This document shows, in pieces, positions 45,325-53,927 of a stretch of 57,741 nucleotides of DNA. Made by a program: the position numbers and the translations under genes. The notes under the pieces were generated by a model. The model saw only the letters and a program-made list of their open reading frames with translations, did not search any database and was not told the origin of the DNA. The first letter of the stretch is position 1. Every line of letters starts with the position of its first letter. This DNA comes from Litoribacter ruber (lineage in GTDB: Bacteria > Bacteroidota > Bacteroidia > Cytophagales > Cyclobacteriaceae): assembly GCF_018500185.1 (NCBI RefSeq), contig NZ_JAHBGI010000013.1:1-57741 (forward strand), written 5' to 3'.

Positions 45325-45864
45325 CTATTGCACTTTTTCAATCACGAGGTTGTGATTAGTGTAAATGCAGACGTCTGCCGCTATTCCCAAGCTTTCCCTT
45401 ACCATGTCCTCAGCGGACAGCTGGGGTGCAAACTTTTTGAGTGCGCGTGCAGCTGATTGGGCATACATGCTTCCTGAGCCGATGGTTGCTATATATTCAT
45501 CCGGTTCGATCACGTCTCCGGTACCCGAAATGATCAGAATATCCTCACTGTCTGCCACAATCATCATGGCTTCCAGCTTGCTCAGCATCCTATCAGTTCG
45601 CCATTCTTTGGCCAGCTCCACTGCGGCCCTTTTCATATTGTTGCCGAAGGCTCCGAGCTTCTCCTCGAATTTCTCCAAAAGTGTGAAAGCATCGGCGGTA
45701 GACCCAGCAAAACCTGTTACAATTTTACCGTTTTGCAGTTTACGGATTTTGTTTACGCTGCTTTTGGCCACAGTGTTACCCAAAGTGGCTTGCCCATCGG
45801 CACCGATTACTACCTGATTGTTATGTTTGATGGCCACCACGGTGGTGGATTTGATCTTTTCCAT
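45325..45864 (-). CDS. hslV: ATP-dependent protease peptidase subunit HslV
   Basis: The 179-aa protein begins MEKIKSTTVVAIKHNNQVVIGADGQATLGNTV. The mature enzyme exposes the N-terminal Thr of TTVVA, the nucleophile of this proteasome-like protease, after removal of the short propeptide. GADGQATLG and the SGTGDVIEPDE region follow family pattern. The usual partner ATPase HslU is not in this window; it may be elsewhere. The gene reads convergently with the TPR kinase and downstream of the E2 gene on the same strand. Confidence 0.95.
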   Translation of the reverse strand: MEKIKSTTVVAIKHNNQVVIGADGQATLGNTVAKSSVNKIRKLQNGKIVTGFAGSTADAFTLLEKFEEKLGAFGNNMKRAAVELAKEWRTDRMLSKLEAMMIVADSEDILIISGTGDVIEPDEYIATIGSGSMYAQSAARALKKFAPQLSAEDMVRESLGIAADVCIYTNHNLVIEKVQ

Positions 45865-45929
45865 ATCTAGTGTTTAAGAATTGCTAAAAGTATCGATTCC
45901 TTTTGTCTTAATGTATCAAATGGCGTACT

Positions 45930-45962
45930 AAAGCAAAAAGTCCCGAAAGATCAGGACTTTTT
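45930..45962 (-). terminator. Terminator of the E2 gene
   Basis: AAAAAGTCC and GGACTTTTT form a 9-bp stem; on the minus strand a T-rich run follows. It lies downstream of the gene at 46012-47688. Confidence 0.8.
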
Positions 45963-45979
45963 GACAGAAGTTATTTTTA

Positions 45980-46012
45980 AGTACGTAGCACGAGGTACGA
46001 TGTACGAAGTAT
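45980..46012. repeat. GTACG-rich short repeat
   Basis: AAGTACGTAGCACGAGGTAC continues as GATGTACGAAGTA. It resembles the AGTACGAAGTTAGAAGG string in the 243-bp duplication (around 280 and 520). It is short and its relation is weak. Confidence 0.4.
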
Positions 46013-47688
46013 TATATCAGGATTCTAACTGGATCTTCAAGTAGGTTTTTGAAGGTTTGAAGGAAAGCAGATCCTACTGCACCATCGACTACTCTGTGGT
46101 CACAGGATAAGGTTACTTTCATGACATTTCCTACTTTCATCTCACCGTTTTTCACTACTACGGTTTCCTTAATACCCCCAACAGCCATGATACAAGCATC
46201 TGGCGGGTTGATGATAGCGGTAAATTCATCTATACCGAACATTCCCAAATTGGAAACTGTAAAGGTATTGCCTTCCCAATCCTTTGGCTGAAGTTCCTTG
46301 TTCTTGGCTTTGGCTCCTAGGGACTTGGCCTCCTGTGAAATCTGCGACAATGACTTATTGTCCGCAAAACGGATCACCGGCACCAACAATCCTTCTTCCA
46401 CCGCTACTGCCATACCAATATTGATGTGGTCATTGTATCGGATTTTGTCACCCAACCAAGAGGAGTTCACTTTAGGGTTTTGTCTCAAAGCTGCCGCTGC
46501 GGCTTTGATTACCATATCGTTGAAGCTGATCTTGACAGGAGCAATTTCATTCATGCTCTTGCGCGCCTCGATAGCCTTGTCCATGTTGATTTCCATGGTC
46601 AGGTAGAAGTGCGGTGCGGAGAATTTGCTTTCTGCCAAGCGCTTGGCGATGGTCTTTCTCATTTGAGAGACTTTCTCCTCTCTAAATGATTCCTGTCCGA
46701 TCGCTGGAGCACCTGCCTGGGCTGAAGCTGCAGCTGGTTGCTGTACGGAGGCTGGGTCAAACTGCTCCACATCCCTACGGATGATTCGGCCATTTTCACC
46801 TGTTCCTTTTATCAGTGAAATATCCACGCCTTTATCCTCTGCCATTTTCTTGGCCAAAGGAGATGCTTTCACTCTGCCACCTTCAGTAGTAGAAGGAGCG
46901 GATGAAGTGGCCTGCTTAGACTCTTCTTTTTTGCTTTCGGCTGGCTTATCTTCCTTTTTGGATTCTGCTTTTGGTTCTTCTTTTTTAGCAGGCTTATCTT
47001 CTTTTTTGCCAGAGGACTTGCTTTCATGCGCTTTGAGAAGTTTCTCATAGTCTGCACCTTTTTCACCAATGATAGCAATAACACCGTCAATGGCTACTGA
47101 ATCGCCTTCCTCTACGCCCACATAAAGTAATGTACCGTCTTCATAGGATTCCAGCTCCATGGTAGCCTTATCGGTTTCCACTTCAGCCAAAATATCACCG
47201 GATTTGATATCATCACCTACTTTTTTCAACCAGCTGGCAATGGTACCTTCCTGCATGGTATCACTCATCTTAGGCATGGTGATCAAGGTGGCATTGATGT
47301 CAGAAGTATCCACTTCTTCATCTGAGCTTTCCGATTCTTCAGAAGAGGATTCTTCTTTCTCCTCCTCTTTTTTGCTCTCTTCTTTAGGCTGACTTTCTGA
47401 CTGGCCGCCGCCATTGCCAGCTTCTTTCAATAGGTCATCTATGTTCTCGCCCTTTTCTCCTATAATAGCAATCACGCCATTTACCGGGACGGAGTCTTTC
47501 TCTTCTACACCAATATGAAGCAAGGTGCCTTCCTCGTAGGATTCCAGCTCCATAGTAGCTTTATCTGTTTCCACCTCGGCAAGGATATCGCCTGGCTTCA
47601 CTTCATCACCTACTTTTTTTAACCATGCTGCGATCACCCCTTCTTCCATGGTGTCGCTCATTTTGGGCATTCGTATTATTTCGGCCAT
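46012..47688 (-). CDS. pdhC: Pyruvate dehydrogenase complex E2, dihydrolipoyl acetyltransferase
   Basis: The 558-aa E2 core protein has two N-terminal lipoyl domains, each with the lipoyl-lysine motif ETDKATMELESYE (about residues 41-50 and 175-185). They are joined by long Glu/Lys/Ser-rich mobile linkers. A peripheral subunit-binding domain (SPLAKKMAEDKGVDISLIKGTG) and the catalytic domain ending in DHRVVDGA follow. It transfers acetyl groups from pyruvate oxidation to CoA. E1 and E3 subunit genes are not beside it here. Two nearly identical lipoyl domains suggest duplication within the gene. The first in-frame ATG (47688) fits the E2 start MAEIIRMPKMSDTM. Confidence 0.95.
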   Translation of the reverse strand: MAEIIRMPKMSDTMEEGVIAAWLKKVGDEVKPGDILAEVETDKATMELESYEEGTLLHIGVEEKDSVPVNGVIAIIGEKGENIDDLLKEAGNGGGQSESQPKEESKKEEEKEESSSEESESSDEEVDTSDINATLITMPKMSDTMQEGTIASWLKKVGDDIKSGDILAEVETDKATMELESYEDGTLLYVGVEEGDSVAIDGVIAIIGEKGADYEKLLKAHESKSSGKKEDKPAKKEEPKAESKKEDKPAESKKEESKQATSSAPSTTEGGRVKASPLAKKMAEDKGVDISLIKGTGENGRIIRRDVEQFDPASVQQPAAASAQAGAPAIGQESFREEKVSQMRKTIAKRLAESKFSAPHFYLTMEINMDKAIEARKSMNEIAPVKISFNDMVIKAAAAALRQNPKVNSSWLGDKIRYNDHINIGMAVAVEEGLLVPVIRFADNKSLSQISQEAKSLGAKAKNKELQPKDWEGNTFTVSNLGMFGIDEFTAIINPPDACIMAVGGIKETVVVKNGEMKVGNVMKVTLSCDHRVVDGAVGSAFLQTFKNLLEDPVRILI

Positions 47689-47812
47689 AAGTTTGATTTA
47701 TTCCAATTCAATATTCAGGAGTCCAAAAATAGTTCTTAAATGTCTTTATTCAAATTTAATAGTCGTATTTTCATGACTCCAAAACTTCCCACAGCGCAGA
47801 AAGTTACCCTTT

Positions 47813-48772
47813 ATGCCTCTTATTGAAAATATAGATTACCTCAAACCCAGATTCTTGTTCAACGGGCATTTGCAAACCATCGTGCCCAGCCTTTTCCGCA
47901 AGGTCAACCTACTACCTTTTGAAAGAGAGCGGATTACTACTTCTGACGGTGATTTTCTGGATCTAGATTGGCTCAGAAAAGGGAACAGAAAACTGGTTAT
48001 CATCAGCCATGGTTTGGAGGGCAACAGTCGTCGCCCGTACATGCAAGGCATGGCGCATCAATTTTACACCCAAGGGTATGATGTGCTCAACTGGAATTTC
48101 CGCGGCTGCAGTGAGGAGCAAAACCTGCGGCCCATATTTTATAACAGCGGCGCCACTTACGATCTGGACACGGTGATTGCCCATGCCCAGAAAAATTATG
48201 AAGAGATCAACCTGGTGGGGTTCTCCTTGGGAGGAAATTTGATTCTAAAATATCTGGGAGAAGAAAGACAAAGAGTCACCATTTTAAATAAGGCAGTGGC
48301 AATCTCTGTCCCTTTGCACTTGGAAAGCTCCTGTATCCAGATATCCAAAGGGCAAAACCTTATCTATTCAAACAAATTTCTCAGAACCCTTAAAGATAAA
48401 ATAATAAGGAAAGCCGCCTCCCACCCCTCGGATATTGACATAAGTTTACTCAAAAGGGTCAAAACCTTAAAGGACTTTGATGATGTCTATACCGGACCTC
48501 TGCACGGATATGATGATGCCCACGATTATTATGAAAAGTGCTCCAGTTTGTATTTTTTGGAAGGAATTGAAATCCCCACCCTAATTTTAAATGCAGTCAA
48601 CGATCCCTTTTTGAGCCCTCTTTGTTACCCCAAAGAATTGGCACAAAAGCTCGAAAAAGTCTATATGGAGTTTCCAGAGCAAGGGGGACACGTTGGATTT
48701 AGCCCAAGAAGCCGGGGGGAAATTTACTGGTCAGAAAAACGCGCATTTGAATTTATCAGTTCGGATGAGTAA
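47813..48772 (+). CDS. YheT-family alpha/beta hydrolase
   Basis: The 319-aa soluble protein starts MPLIENIDYLKPRFLFNGHLQTI, the N-terminal signature of YheT-type hydrolases. The nucleophile elbow GFSLGGN lies at about residues 142-148, with the catalytic Ser in its centre. HGLEGNSRRPYM carries the oxyanion-site residues, and NDPFLSP with a C-terminal His (GGHVGF) completes the triad. Members are esterases of unknown natural substrate. The gene has a 124-bp gap to the E2 gene on the opposite strand, a shared divergent promoter region. It precedes yedK by 30 bp and may share its transcript. Confidence 0.92.
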   Translation: MPLIENIDYLKPRFLFNGHLQTIVPSLFRKVNLLPFERERITTSDGDFLDLDWLRKGNRKLVIISHGLEGNSRRPYMQGMAHQFYTQGYDVLNWNFRGCSEEQNLRPIFYNSGATYDLDTVIAHAQKNYEEINLVGFSLGGNLILKYLGEERQRVTILNKAVAISVPLHLESSCIQISKGQNLIYSNKFLRTLKDKIIRKAASHPSDIDISLLKRVKTLKDFDDVYTGPLHGYDDAHDYYEKCSSLYFLEGIEIPTLILNAVNDPFLSPLCYPKELAQKLEKVYMEFPEQGGHVGFSPRSRGEIYWSEKRAFEFISSDE

Positions 48773-48802
48773 CTTCAAAAACTTTAATAAACAACCACCA
48801 CC

Positions 48803-49501
48803 ATGTGCGGAAGATATTCATTAGCAAAATCAAAGATAGAATTAGAGGAAAGGTTTCAGGCCGAGATGCCAGGGGAGTTCAATCCCCGGTACAACGTGGC
48901 CCCTACCCAGCTCATGCCGGTCATCACCTCTGACAGCCCTGAAGGCTTTTCCCATTTTTATTGGGGCATTACCCCAGAGTTTTCCAAAAACAAGCCTGTG
49001 AGCCAAAAATTCATTAATGCACGAGGGGAAACCATTTCGGAGAAAGTCTCTTTTAAGACAGCATTTCAAAAAAGAAGATGCATCATTCCGGCTGATGGTT
49101 TCTACGAATGGAAACAGTTGGGCAAAAAATCCAAGAGTCCTTACAGGTTTGTTTTGGAAAATGAAAAAGCCTTTGCCTTTGCAGGAATTTGGGAGGAATA
49201 TGAAAATGAGAATGGGGAAAACAAGCACACCTTTCTGATCATCACTACTGAATCCAACCCCATGGTTTCCGAAATACATGATCGGATGCCTGTGATCCTC
49301 ACTCCCGAAACGGAGAAATTATGGCTTGACAAACAAACGGAATTGGAGGCTCTCAAAAGCTGCCTTCAGCCTTATGACCAAGCCAAAATGATGAGTTACC
49401 CAGTTTCACCCATGGTCAACCAGGTGAGCAACGATAGCCCTTCATTGATCAAGAAAACCTCCCCAATGGACCAATTTGGCAACTATACCCTCTTTGGATA
49501 A
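48803..49501 (+). CDS. SOS response-associated peptidase (YedK/HMCES)
   Basis: The 232-aa protein starts MCGRYSLAKSK; Cys2, exposed after Met removal, is the residue that covalently traps abasic sites in single-stranded DNA. Other conserved parts are NARGETISEKVSF, GFYEWKQ, and EIHDRMPVIL with catalytic His. It protects replication forks by forming a DNA-protein crosslink. Length is usual. The stop overlaps the start of the next gene by one base (TAATG), so translation is coupled. Confidence 0.95.
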   Translation: MCGRYSLAKSKIELEERFQAEMPGEFNPRYNVAPTQLMPVITSDSPEGFSHFYWGITPEFSKNKPVSQKFINARGETISEKVSFKTAFQKRRCIIPADGFYEWKQLGKKSKSPYRFVLENEKAFAFAGIWEEYENENGENKHTFLIITTESNPMVSEIHDRMPVILTPETEKLWLDKQTELEALKSCLQPYDQAKMMSYPVSPMVNQVSNDSPSLIKKTSPMDQFGNYTLFG

Positions 49502-50409
49502 TGGACACTGTTCACATCATAGACCTGCAGTTTAAGAAAATCCCCAACTCTATTGCTGCTTTTCTGGTGGAAACCAGCGAGGGGCCTATTTTGATTGAGT
49601 CGGGACCTGAAAGCACTTTTGAGGCCTTACAGTCTGGGGTCGAAAAAATAGGCTATCAGATAGAAGACATTCAACATGTCTTCCTCAGCCACATTCATTT
49701 TGACCATGCGGGTGCCGCTTGGAAATTTGCGAATCATGGTGCCAAGATTTACCTTCATCCCAAAGGCGCACCCCATTTGGCAAATCCCGATAAACTCTGG
49801 AATTCAGCCAAGATGATCTATGGGGATCAGATGGAGGAGCTTTGGGGTGAAATGAAAGCCATTCCACCCTCGCAGTTAATTTCCATGACCGATGGGCAAA
49901 CCATTAGCATTGGCTCCACTTCCCTGACAGCCTGGTTTACTCCCGGGCACGCAGTTCACCACATTGCCTGGCAACTTGGGGACACCGTATTTACCGGTGA
50001 TGTGGCTGGGGTGAAAATTGACGGGGGGCCGGTCACACCACCTTGTCCTCCACCTGACATCCATATTGAGGATTGGAAGAAATCCATTGAAAGAATAAAA
50101 GCCCTCCAACCTACTGCCCTTTACCTTACGCATTATGGAAAAGTGATTGAAATTGACACCCATTTTGAAGAACTCGAACTTATTCTGGATGATTGGGCTG
50201 TATGGATAAAGGGATATTATGAGAAAAAGGTGGAACAGCAGGAAGTAGTACCTCTTTTCATAACCTATACCCAAAACCAATTGAAAAAATCCGGTCTGAG
50301 CAAGGAGACCCTTGATAAATACGAGAAAGCCAATCCCAGCTGGATGTCTGTGGCGGGCCTGTACCGCTATTGGAAAATCAAAGAGAAGCTGGCCAAAACA
50401 GAACAGTAG
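49501..50409 (+). CDS. MBL-fold metal-dependent hydrolase
   Basis: The 302-aa soluble protein has the metallo-beta-lactamase zinc motif HIHFDHAG (about residues 63-70; pattern HxHxDH), then HAVHH, a third ligand region FTGDVAG, and a later His in LYLTHYGK. The C-terminal part (after 230) is helical. Such hydrolases cut esters, thioesters or nucleic acids; the substrate is not evident. Start and the yedK stop share one base. The pairing with a DNA-repair gene is suggestive only. Confidence 0.88.
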   Translation: MDTVHIIDLQFKKIPNSIAAFLVETSEGPILIESGPESTFEALQSGVEKIGYQIEDIQHVFLSHIHFDHAGAAWKFANHGAKIYLHPKGAPHLANPDKLWNSAKMIYGDQMEELWGEMKAIPPSQLISMTDGQTISIGSTSLTAWFTPGHAVHHIAWQLGDTVFTGDVAGVKIDGGPVTPPCPPPDIHIEDWKKSIERIKALQPTALYLTHYGKVIEIDTHFEELELILDDWAVWIKGYYEKKVEQQEVVPLFITYTQNQLKKSGLSKETLDKYEKANPSWMSVAGLYRYWKIKEKLAKTEQ

Positions 50410-50457
50410 ATTACCTGTTATTCTTTAATAAAGATTTTTATAATTGACTATAAACCC

Positions 50458-51456
50458 ATGAAAAAATCACGAATAGTTGGCGTTGGCCATTATTTGCCTG
50501 ACCGTGTGGTCACCAATGATGAGCTGTCCAAAATGATGAACACAAATGATGAGTGGATCGTCGAAAGAACCGGAATCCACGAAAGAAGATGGTTTACCCC
50601 AGGAAAGGACACTGTTACCAGCATGTCGGTAGAGGCCTCCAAAATGGCAATAGAACGTGCCGGTATAGATACTAAGGACATAGATTTTATAGTTTTTGCC
50701 ACCAGCACACCGGATTATTTCGCTCCGGGAAATGGTGTATTGGTACAGCGGGAGCTAGGGCTTCAGGGCATCGGTGCTTTGGACATCCGAAATGCCTGCT
50801 CCGGCTTTATATATGCCTTATCCATTGCTGATCAATATATCAAAACCGGCATGTATAAGAATATTTTAATTATAGGAGCTGAGATCCAATCTTCGGCCTT
50901 AAACAAGACTGATGAGGGAAGGTCAAGTGCGGTGATTTTTGCCGATGGAGCTGGAGCAGCAGTGTTACAGGCCACTGAAACCTCCGATCATGGGATTTTG
51001 TCCACCCATCTCCACGCCGATGGGGACTATTGCGAGGAACTTTATGTCAAAGATCCGGGTAGCAGCCGTGAAAATCGACTATCACCGGATATTGTGGAGG
51101 GCCCAAGCTTCAAGCTGCAGATGAACGGAAACGCCGTTTTCAAGCATGCCGTAGTCAAATTCCAGGAGGTAATCGAAGAGGCCCTGGAAGCAAATGGAAA
51201 AGACAAATCAGAAATTGACCTGCTTGTCCCCCATCAGGCCAACTTGAGAATCAGCAAATTCATCCAAGAAAAATTGCAGCTTCCCGATGACAAGGTTTTT
51301 AATAACATTATGTATTATGGGAATACCACAGCGGCCACCATTCCAATAGCCCTGAGTGAGGCTTTTGAGCAGGGAAAATTGAAATCCGGTGACTTGGTTT
51401 GTCTTGCCGCCTTCGGTAGCGGATTTGCTTGGGCCTCCGCACTTCTCAATTGGTAG
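50458..51456 (+). CDS. fabH: Beta-ketoacyl-ACP synthase III
   Basis: The 332-aa condensing enzyme starts fatty-acid synthesis by joining acetyl-CoA-like primer to malonyl-ACP. The catalytic Cys114 lies in RNACSGFIYAL. The His in PHQANLRI and Asn in GNTTAATIP complete the Cys-His-Asn triad. The N-terminal SRIVGVGHYLPDRVVTN is also typical. The Bacteroidota FabH set often has several paralogues; this one may use branched or other primers, which cannot be decided here. It ends one base before the ATG of the next gene, so the two are coupled. Confidence 0.93.
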   Translation: MKKSRIVGVGHYLPDRVVTNDELSKMMNTNDEWIVERTGIHERRWFTPGKDTVTSMSVEASKMAIERAGIDTKDIDFIVFATSTPDYFAPGNGVLVQRELGLQGIGALDIRNACSGFIYALSIADQYIKTGMYKNILIIGAEIQSSALNKTDEGRSSAVIFADGAGAAVLQATETSDHGILSTHLHADGDYCEELYVKDPGSSRENRLSPDIVEGPSFKLQMNGNAVFKHAVVKFQEVIEEALEANGKDKSEIDLLVPHQANLRISKFIQEKLQLPDDKVFNNIMYYGNTTAATIPIALSEAFEQGKLKSGDLVCLAAFGSGFAWASALLNW

Positions 51457-51457
51457 G

Positions 51458-52033
51458 ATGGGAGAACCTAAATTGAACATCCAGTTATTACAGAATAGGG
51501 ACATCCATGAAGAGATCTTTGAGCTGAAGTCAGCCTTTAAGCATCTCTTCACGGATATTGCCAACCATTTTCCACAAAGCCAACTTTCAGACATGTATCC
51601 CGAAAGCAAGGGATGCAAGGTCAGTATGGGCAATGAGCTGGGCCATTGTCCCTATCAGGTTTTGGACATATTCAGGGATTTTGACAAAACCCATGGACAC
51701 AACATCAGGGTATTGAACTGGTGGGGCCATGGGCTTTTTGTGTTGGTATTCTTTGGGGAAAAATTTGGAAAGGAATTAGTCGAAAAGAAAAAGGCTGCGA
51801 AATTTCTGGAAAACGGGTTTATTCTTCCAAAAGGAAAGAATCCATATGATTATGCAAACTTTTTCAAACAGCTTTCTGGAACTCCTACCCCAATTCTAAG
51901 TTGTGAAGAACACATTTCGAAATTCAGGTATCTCCAGTTTGCTAAAAAATTAGAAATGAGCGGGTCCATGGGAAATTTGAAGTCTCAGGTTTTAGAAGAA
52001 TTGGAACGTATTTTGCGATTTTGCCGAATTTAG
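51458..52033 (+). CDS. Hypothetical protein
   Basis: From the ATG at 51458 (MGEPKLNIQLLQNRDIHEE) the protein is 191 aa, starting one base after the fabH stop codon. It is soluble. The segments GCKVSMGNELGHCPYQVLDIFRDFDKTHG and VLNWWGHGLFVLVFFGEKFG are well-formed and likely conserved. There are no transmembrane helices and no family motif I can name. Position suggests co-translation with fabH. Function is unknown; a lipid-metabolism link would be position-based only. Confidence 0.7.
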   Translation: MGEPKLNIQLLQNRDIHEEIFELKSAFKHLFTDIANHFPQSQLSDMYPESKGCKVSMGNELGHCPYQVLDIFRDFDKTHGHNIRVLNWWGHGLFVLVFFGEKFGKELVEKKKAAKFLENGFILPKGKNPYDYANFFKQLSGTPTPILSCEEHISKFRYLQFAKKLEMSGSMGNLKSQVLEELERILRFCRI

Positions 52034-52120
52034 CCTACTTTTTAAAGATTATAAGTTAATTTAGTAACCTAGTAGCTTTGACTGTCGTAACATCCTAAGG
52101 AATTAATTACCTCATTGTCC

Positions 52121-53707
52121 ATGAAATATATTTTTGCAAAAGTCTTATTCCTCCTTGCCTTCCTAATCCCCGCGATTTCCACCGAGGCCCAAACCGTAAC
52201 CCTATACAACTCTGACTCCACCATAATGGGCACCGGTGTGATGGCCGAGGGGAAAATGGAAGGTTTATGGAAATTCATGAATCCCACCAACAATAGGGTC
52301 ATCCAGCAGGGAAAATTTGTTGAAGGTCAAAAGGATGGCGAATGGGTGGCATTCCACTCGAATGGCCAACCCCAAATGAGGGCTGATTACCGCAACAATG
52401 TGTTGAATGGACAATACAAGGAATTTGACCAGAAGGGAAATGTATTGCTAGAGTCGGTTTTCCAAGATAGTGTCTTGGTGGGCCCGTATAAGCAATATTA
52501 TAATATCAACGAAACTCAAGGCCGGTCCCCACAGCTAAAGCTGGAAGGGCAGTTTGAAAATGGCAAGAAATCAGGGACCTGGAACTCTTACTTCCCAAAC
52601 GGGCAACTGGCTATTGTGCAAACATTTAAAAATGACAAACTGGAGGGCAGATACCGCGAATATAGCCAATATGGCAATATATTGGTAGAGGCCAACTATC
52701 AAAACAATAAGCCCCACGGAGATTTCAAAAGATACGATGATGAAAATAATGTACAGGAAGAGGGTGAGTTTAACTTGGGAAGAAGAGTTGGAAGCTGGAA
52801 AAAATACTTCCCATTCTCACGAACGGTAGAATCCGAAACCGAATATGACAATAAGGGCAACCGGACCGGTGAATGGACCTATTATTACGAAAACAGAAGG
52901 GTAGCTCGAACTGAAAATTATAGAAATGACCTTCCTACAGGCACCTGGGAGGAGTTTTACCCAAACAGGAATTTGGCCAAAAGAAAAACCTACAACGAGC
53001 TGGGTCTTCCCCATGGCGAGTATGTGGAATACCATAGCAACAATAACATCTCCGTGGAAGGTCAATTTGAAAACGGTTCAAGAGTGGGGCTATGGAAAAA
53101 TTACTTCCCTGAGGGAGAGCTTTACAGCATAGGTGAATACAGAAATGATGTGAAATCTGGTCTTTGGAAGTATTTCAACAAAATTGGGATATTGATCGCT
53201 GAAGGGGAATATCAACTCGGTAGCGAACACGGCCAATGGGTATACTATTACGACGGAGGCCAGTTGAAGTCTGTAGGCTCATATTTTTATGGCTTTGAAG
53301 ACGGCGTTTGGGGATTGTTTTATGACAACAAGCAATTGACCCAGGAAGAAACCTGGGCAAACGGAAGGTTGCTCAACGTAGGTGAATACAACAATTATGA
53401 TGGCACATCCACTTTGGACCCTGGCACCTTGCAAAATGGAAACGGCACCCGCCTGACCTACTATGTAAATGGCCGTAAAGAGTCTGAAGGTACTTATCTG
53501 TCAGGCAAGGCAGAAGGAACGTGGAAATATTATCATGACAACGGAAGACTTGCCTCTGAAGGCGAAATGAAAGATGGCAAAAAAGAGGGGCAATGGAAGT
53601 ATTACAATCGAAATGGCCGACTTGATGAAGTCCTTATTTTTGAAAATGACGAGGTGGTAAACTTAGACGTACCGGAAGTAGACCTCCCGTTCCAAAATTT
53701 TGATTAA
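52121..53707 (+). CDS. MORN/YwqK-type repeat protein, secreted
   Basis: From the ATG at 52121 (MKYIFAKVLFLLAFLIPAIS) this is 528 aa with a signal peptide ending STEAQ. The rest is built from about 20 repeats of roughly 23 residues with the pattern GxWxxYxxNGxLxxxGxYxNGxxxG, the MORN_2/YwqK type. In YwqK itself the repeats act as antitoxin to YwqJ; other proteins of this type occur widely in Bacteroidota envelopes without known toxin partner. No toxin gene is visible next to it. The upstream TTG at 52115 is also in frame but the ATG is preferred. A terminator follows at 53726. Confidence 0.85.
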   Translation: MKYIFAKVLFLLAFLIPAISTEAQTVTLYNSDSTIMGTGVMAEGKMEGLWKFMNPTNNRVIQQGKFVEGQKDGEWVAFHSNGQPQMRADYRNNVLNGQYKEFDQKGNVLLESVFQDSVLVGPYKQYYNINETQGRSPQLKLEGQFENGKKSGTWNSYFPNGQLAIVQTFKNDKLEGRYREYSQYGNILVEANYQNNKPHGDFKRYDDENNVQEEGEFNLGRRVGSWKKYFPFSRTVESETEYDNKGNRTGEWTYYYENRRVARTENYRNDLPTGTWEEFYPNRNLAKRKTYNELGLPHGEYVEYHSNNNISVEGQFENGSRVGLWKNYFPEGELYSIGEYRNDVKSGLWKYFNKIGILIAEGEYQLGSEHGQWVYYYDGGQLKSVGSYFYGFEDGVWGLFYDNKQLTQEETWANGRLLNVGEYNNYDGTSTLDPGTLQNGNGTRLTYYVNGRKESEGTYLSGKAEGTWKYYHDNGRLASEGEMKDGKKEGQWKYYNRNGRLDEVLIFENDEVVNLDVPEVDLPFQNFD

Positions 53708-53725
53708 AGTCAGCAACATTTAAAC

Positions 53726-53753
53726 AAAAAGCCCCACTTGGGGCTTTTTTTAT
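53726..53753 (+). terminator. Terminator after the MORN-repeat gene
   Basis: AAAAAGCCCC and GGGGCTTTTT form a 10-bp stem with a 4-nt loop, then T-rich sequence. Confidence 0.93.
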
Positions 53754-53820
53754 TTATGGGCATGCAATAATTTTTATCATAAGTAAATCTTAGTATCTTT
53801 TTTACCTATTTGACTAGCCA

Positions 53821-53834
53821 TTACCAAAAGGTAA
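53821..53834. promoter_or_regulatory. Inverted repeat before the ROK regulator gene
   Basis: TTACCAAAAGGTAA is a perfect 14-bp inverted repeat, 94 bp before the ATG at 53928. A further TTTACC half-site lies at 53801. It is a candidate operator, perhaps autoregulatory, but only position supports this. Confidence 0.4.
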
Positions 53835-53927
53835 AATTTTAACCCATTAACAATAACTTAATTAATTTTTTTATTAAAGTATTGTTTACTTATTTGTTTA
53901 TTTATTAAATTGCATCAAATTAGACCT

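Noticed and set aside
52121-53707. YwqJ-YwqK toxin-antitoxin pair
   Set aside because: No toxin gene lies next to the repeat protein and it carries a signal peptide.
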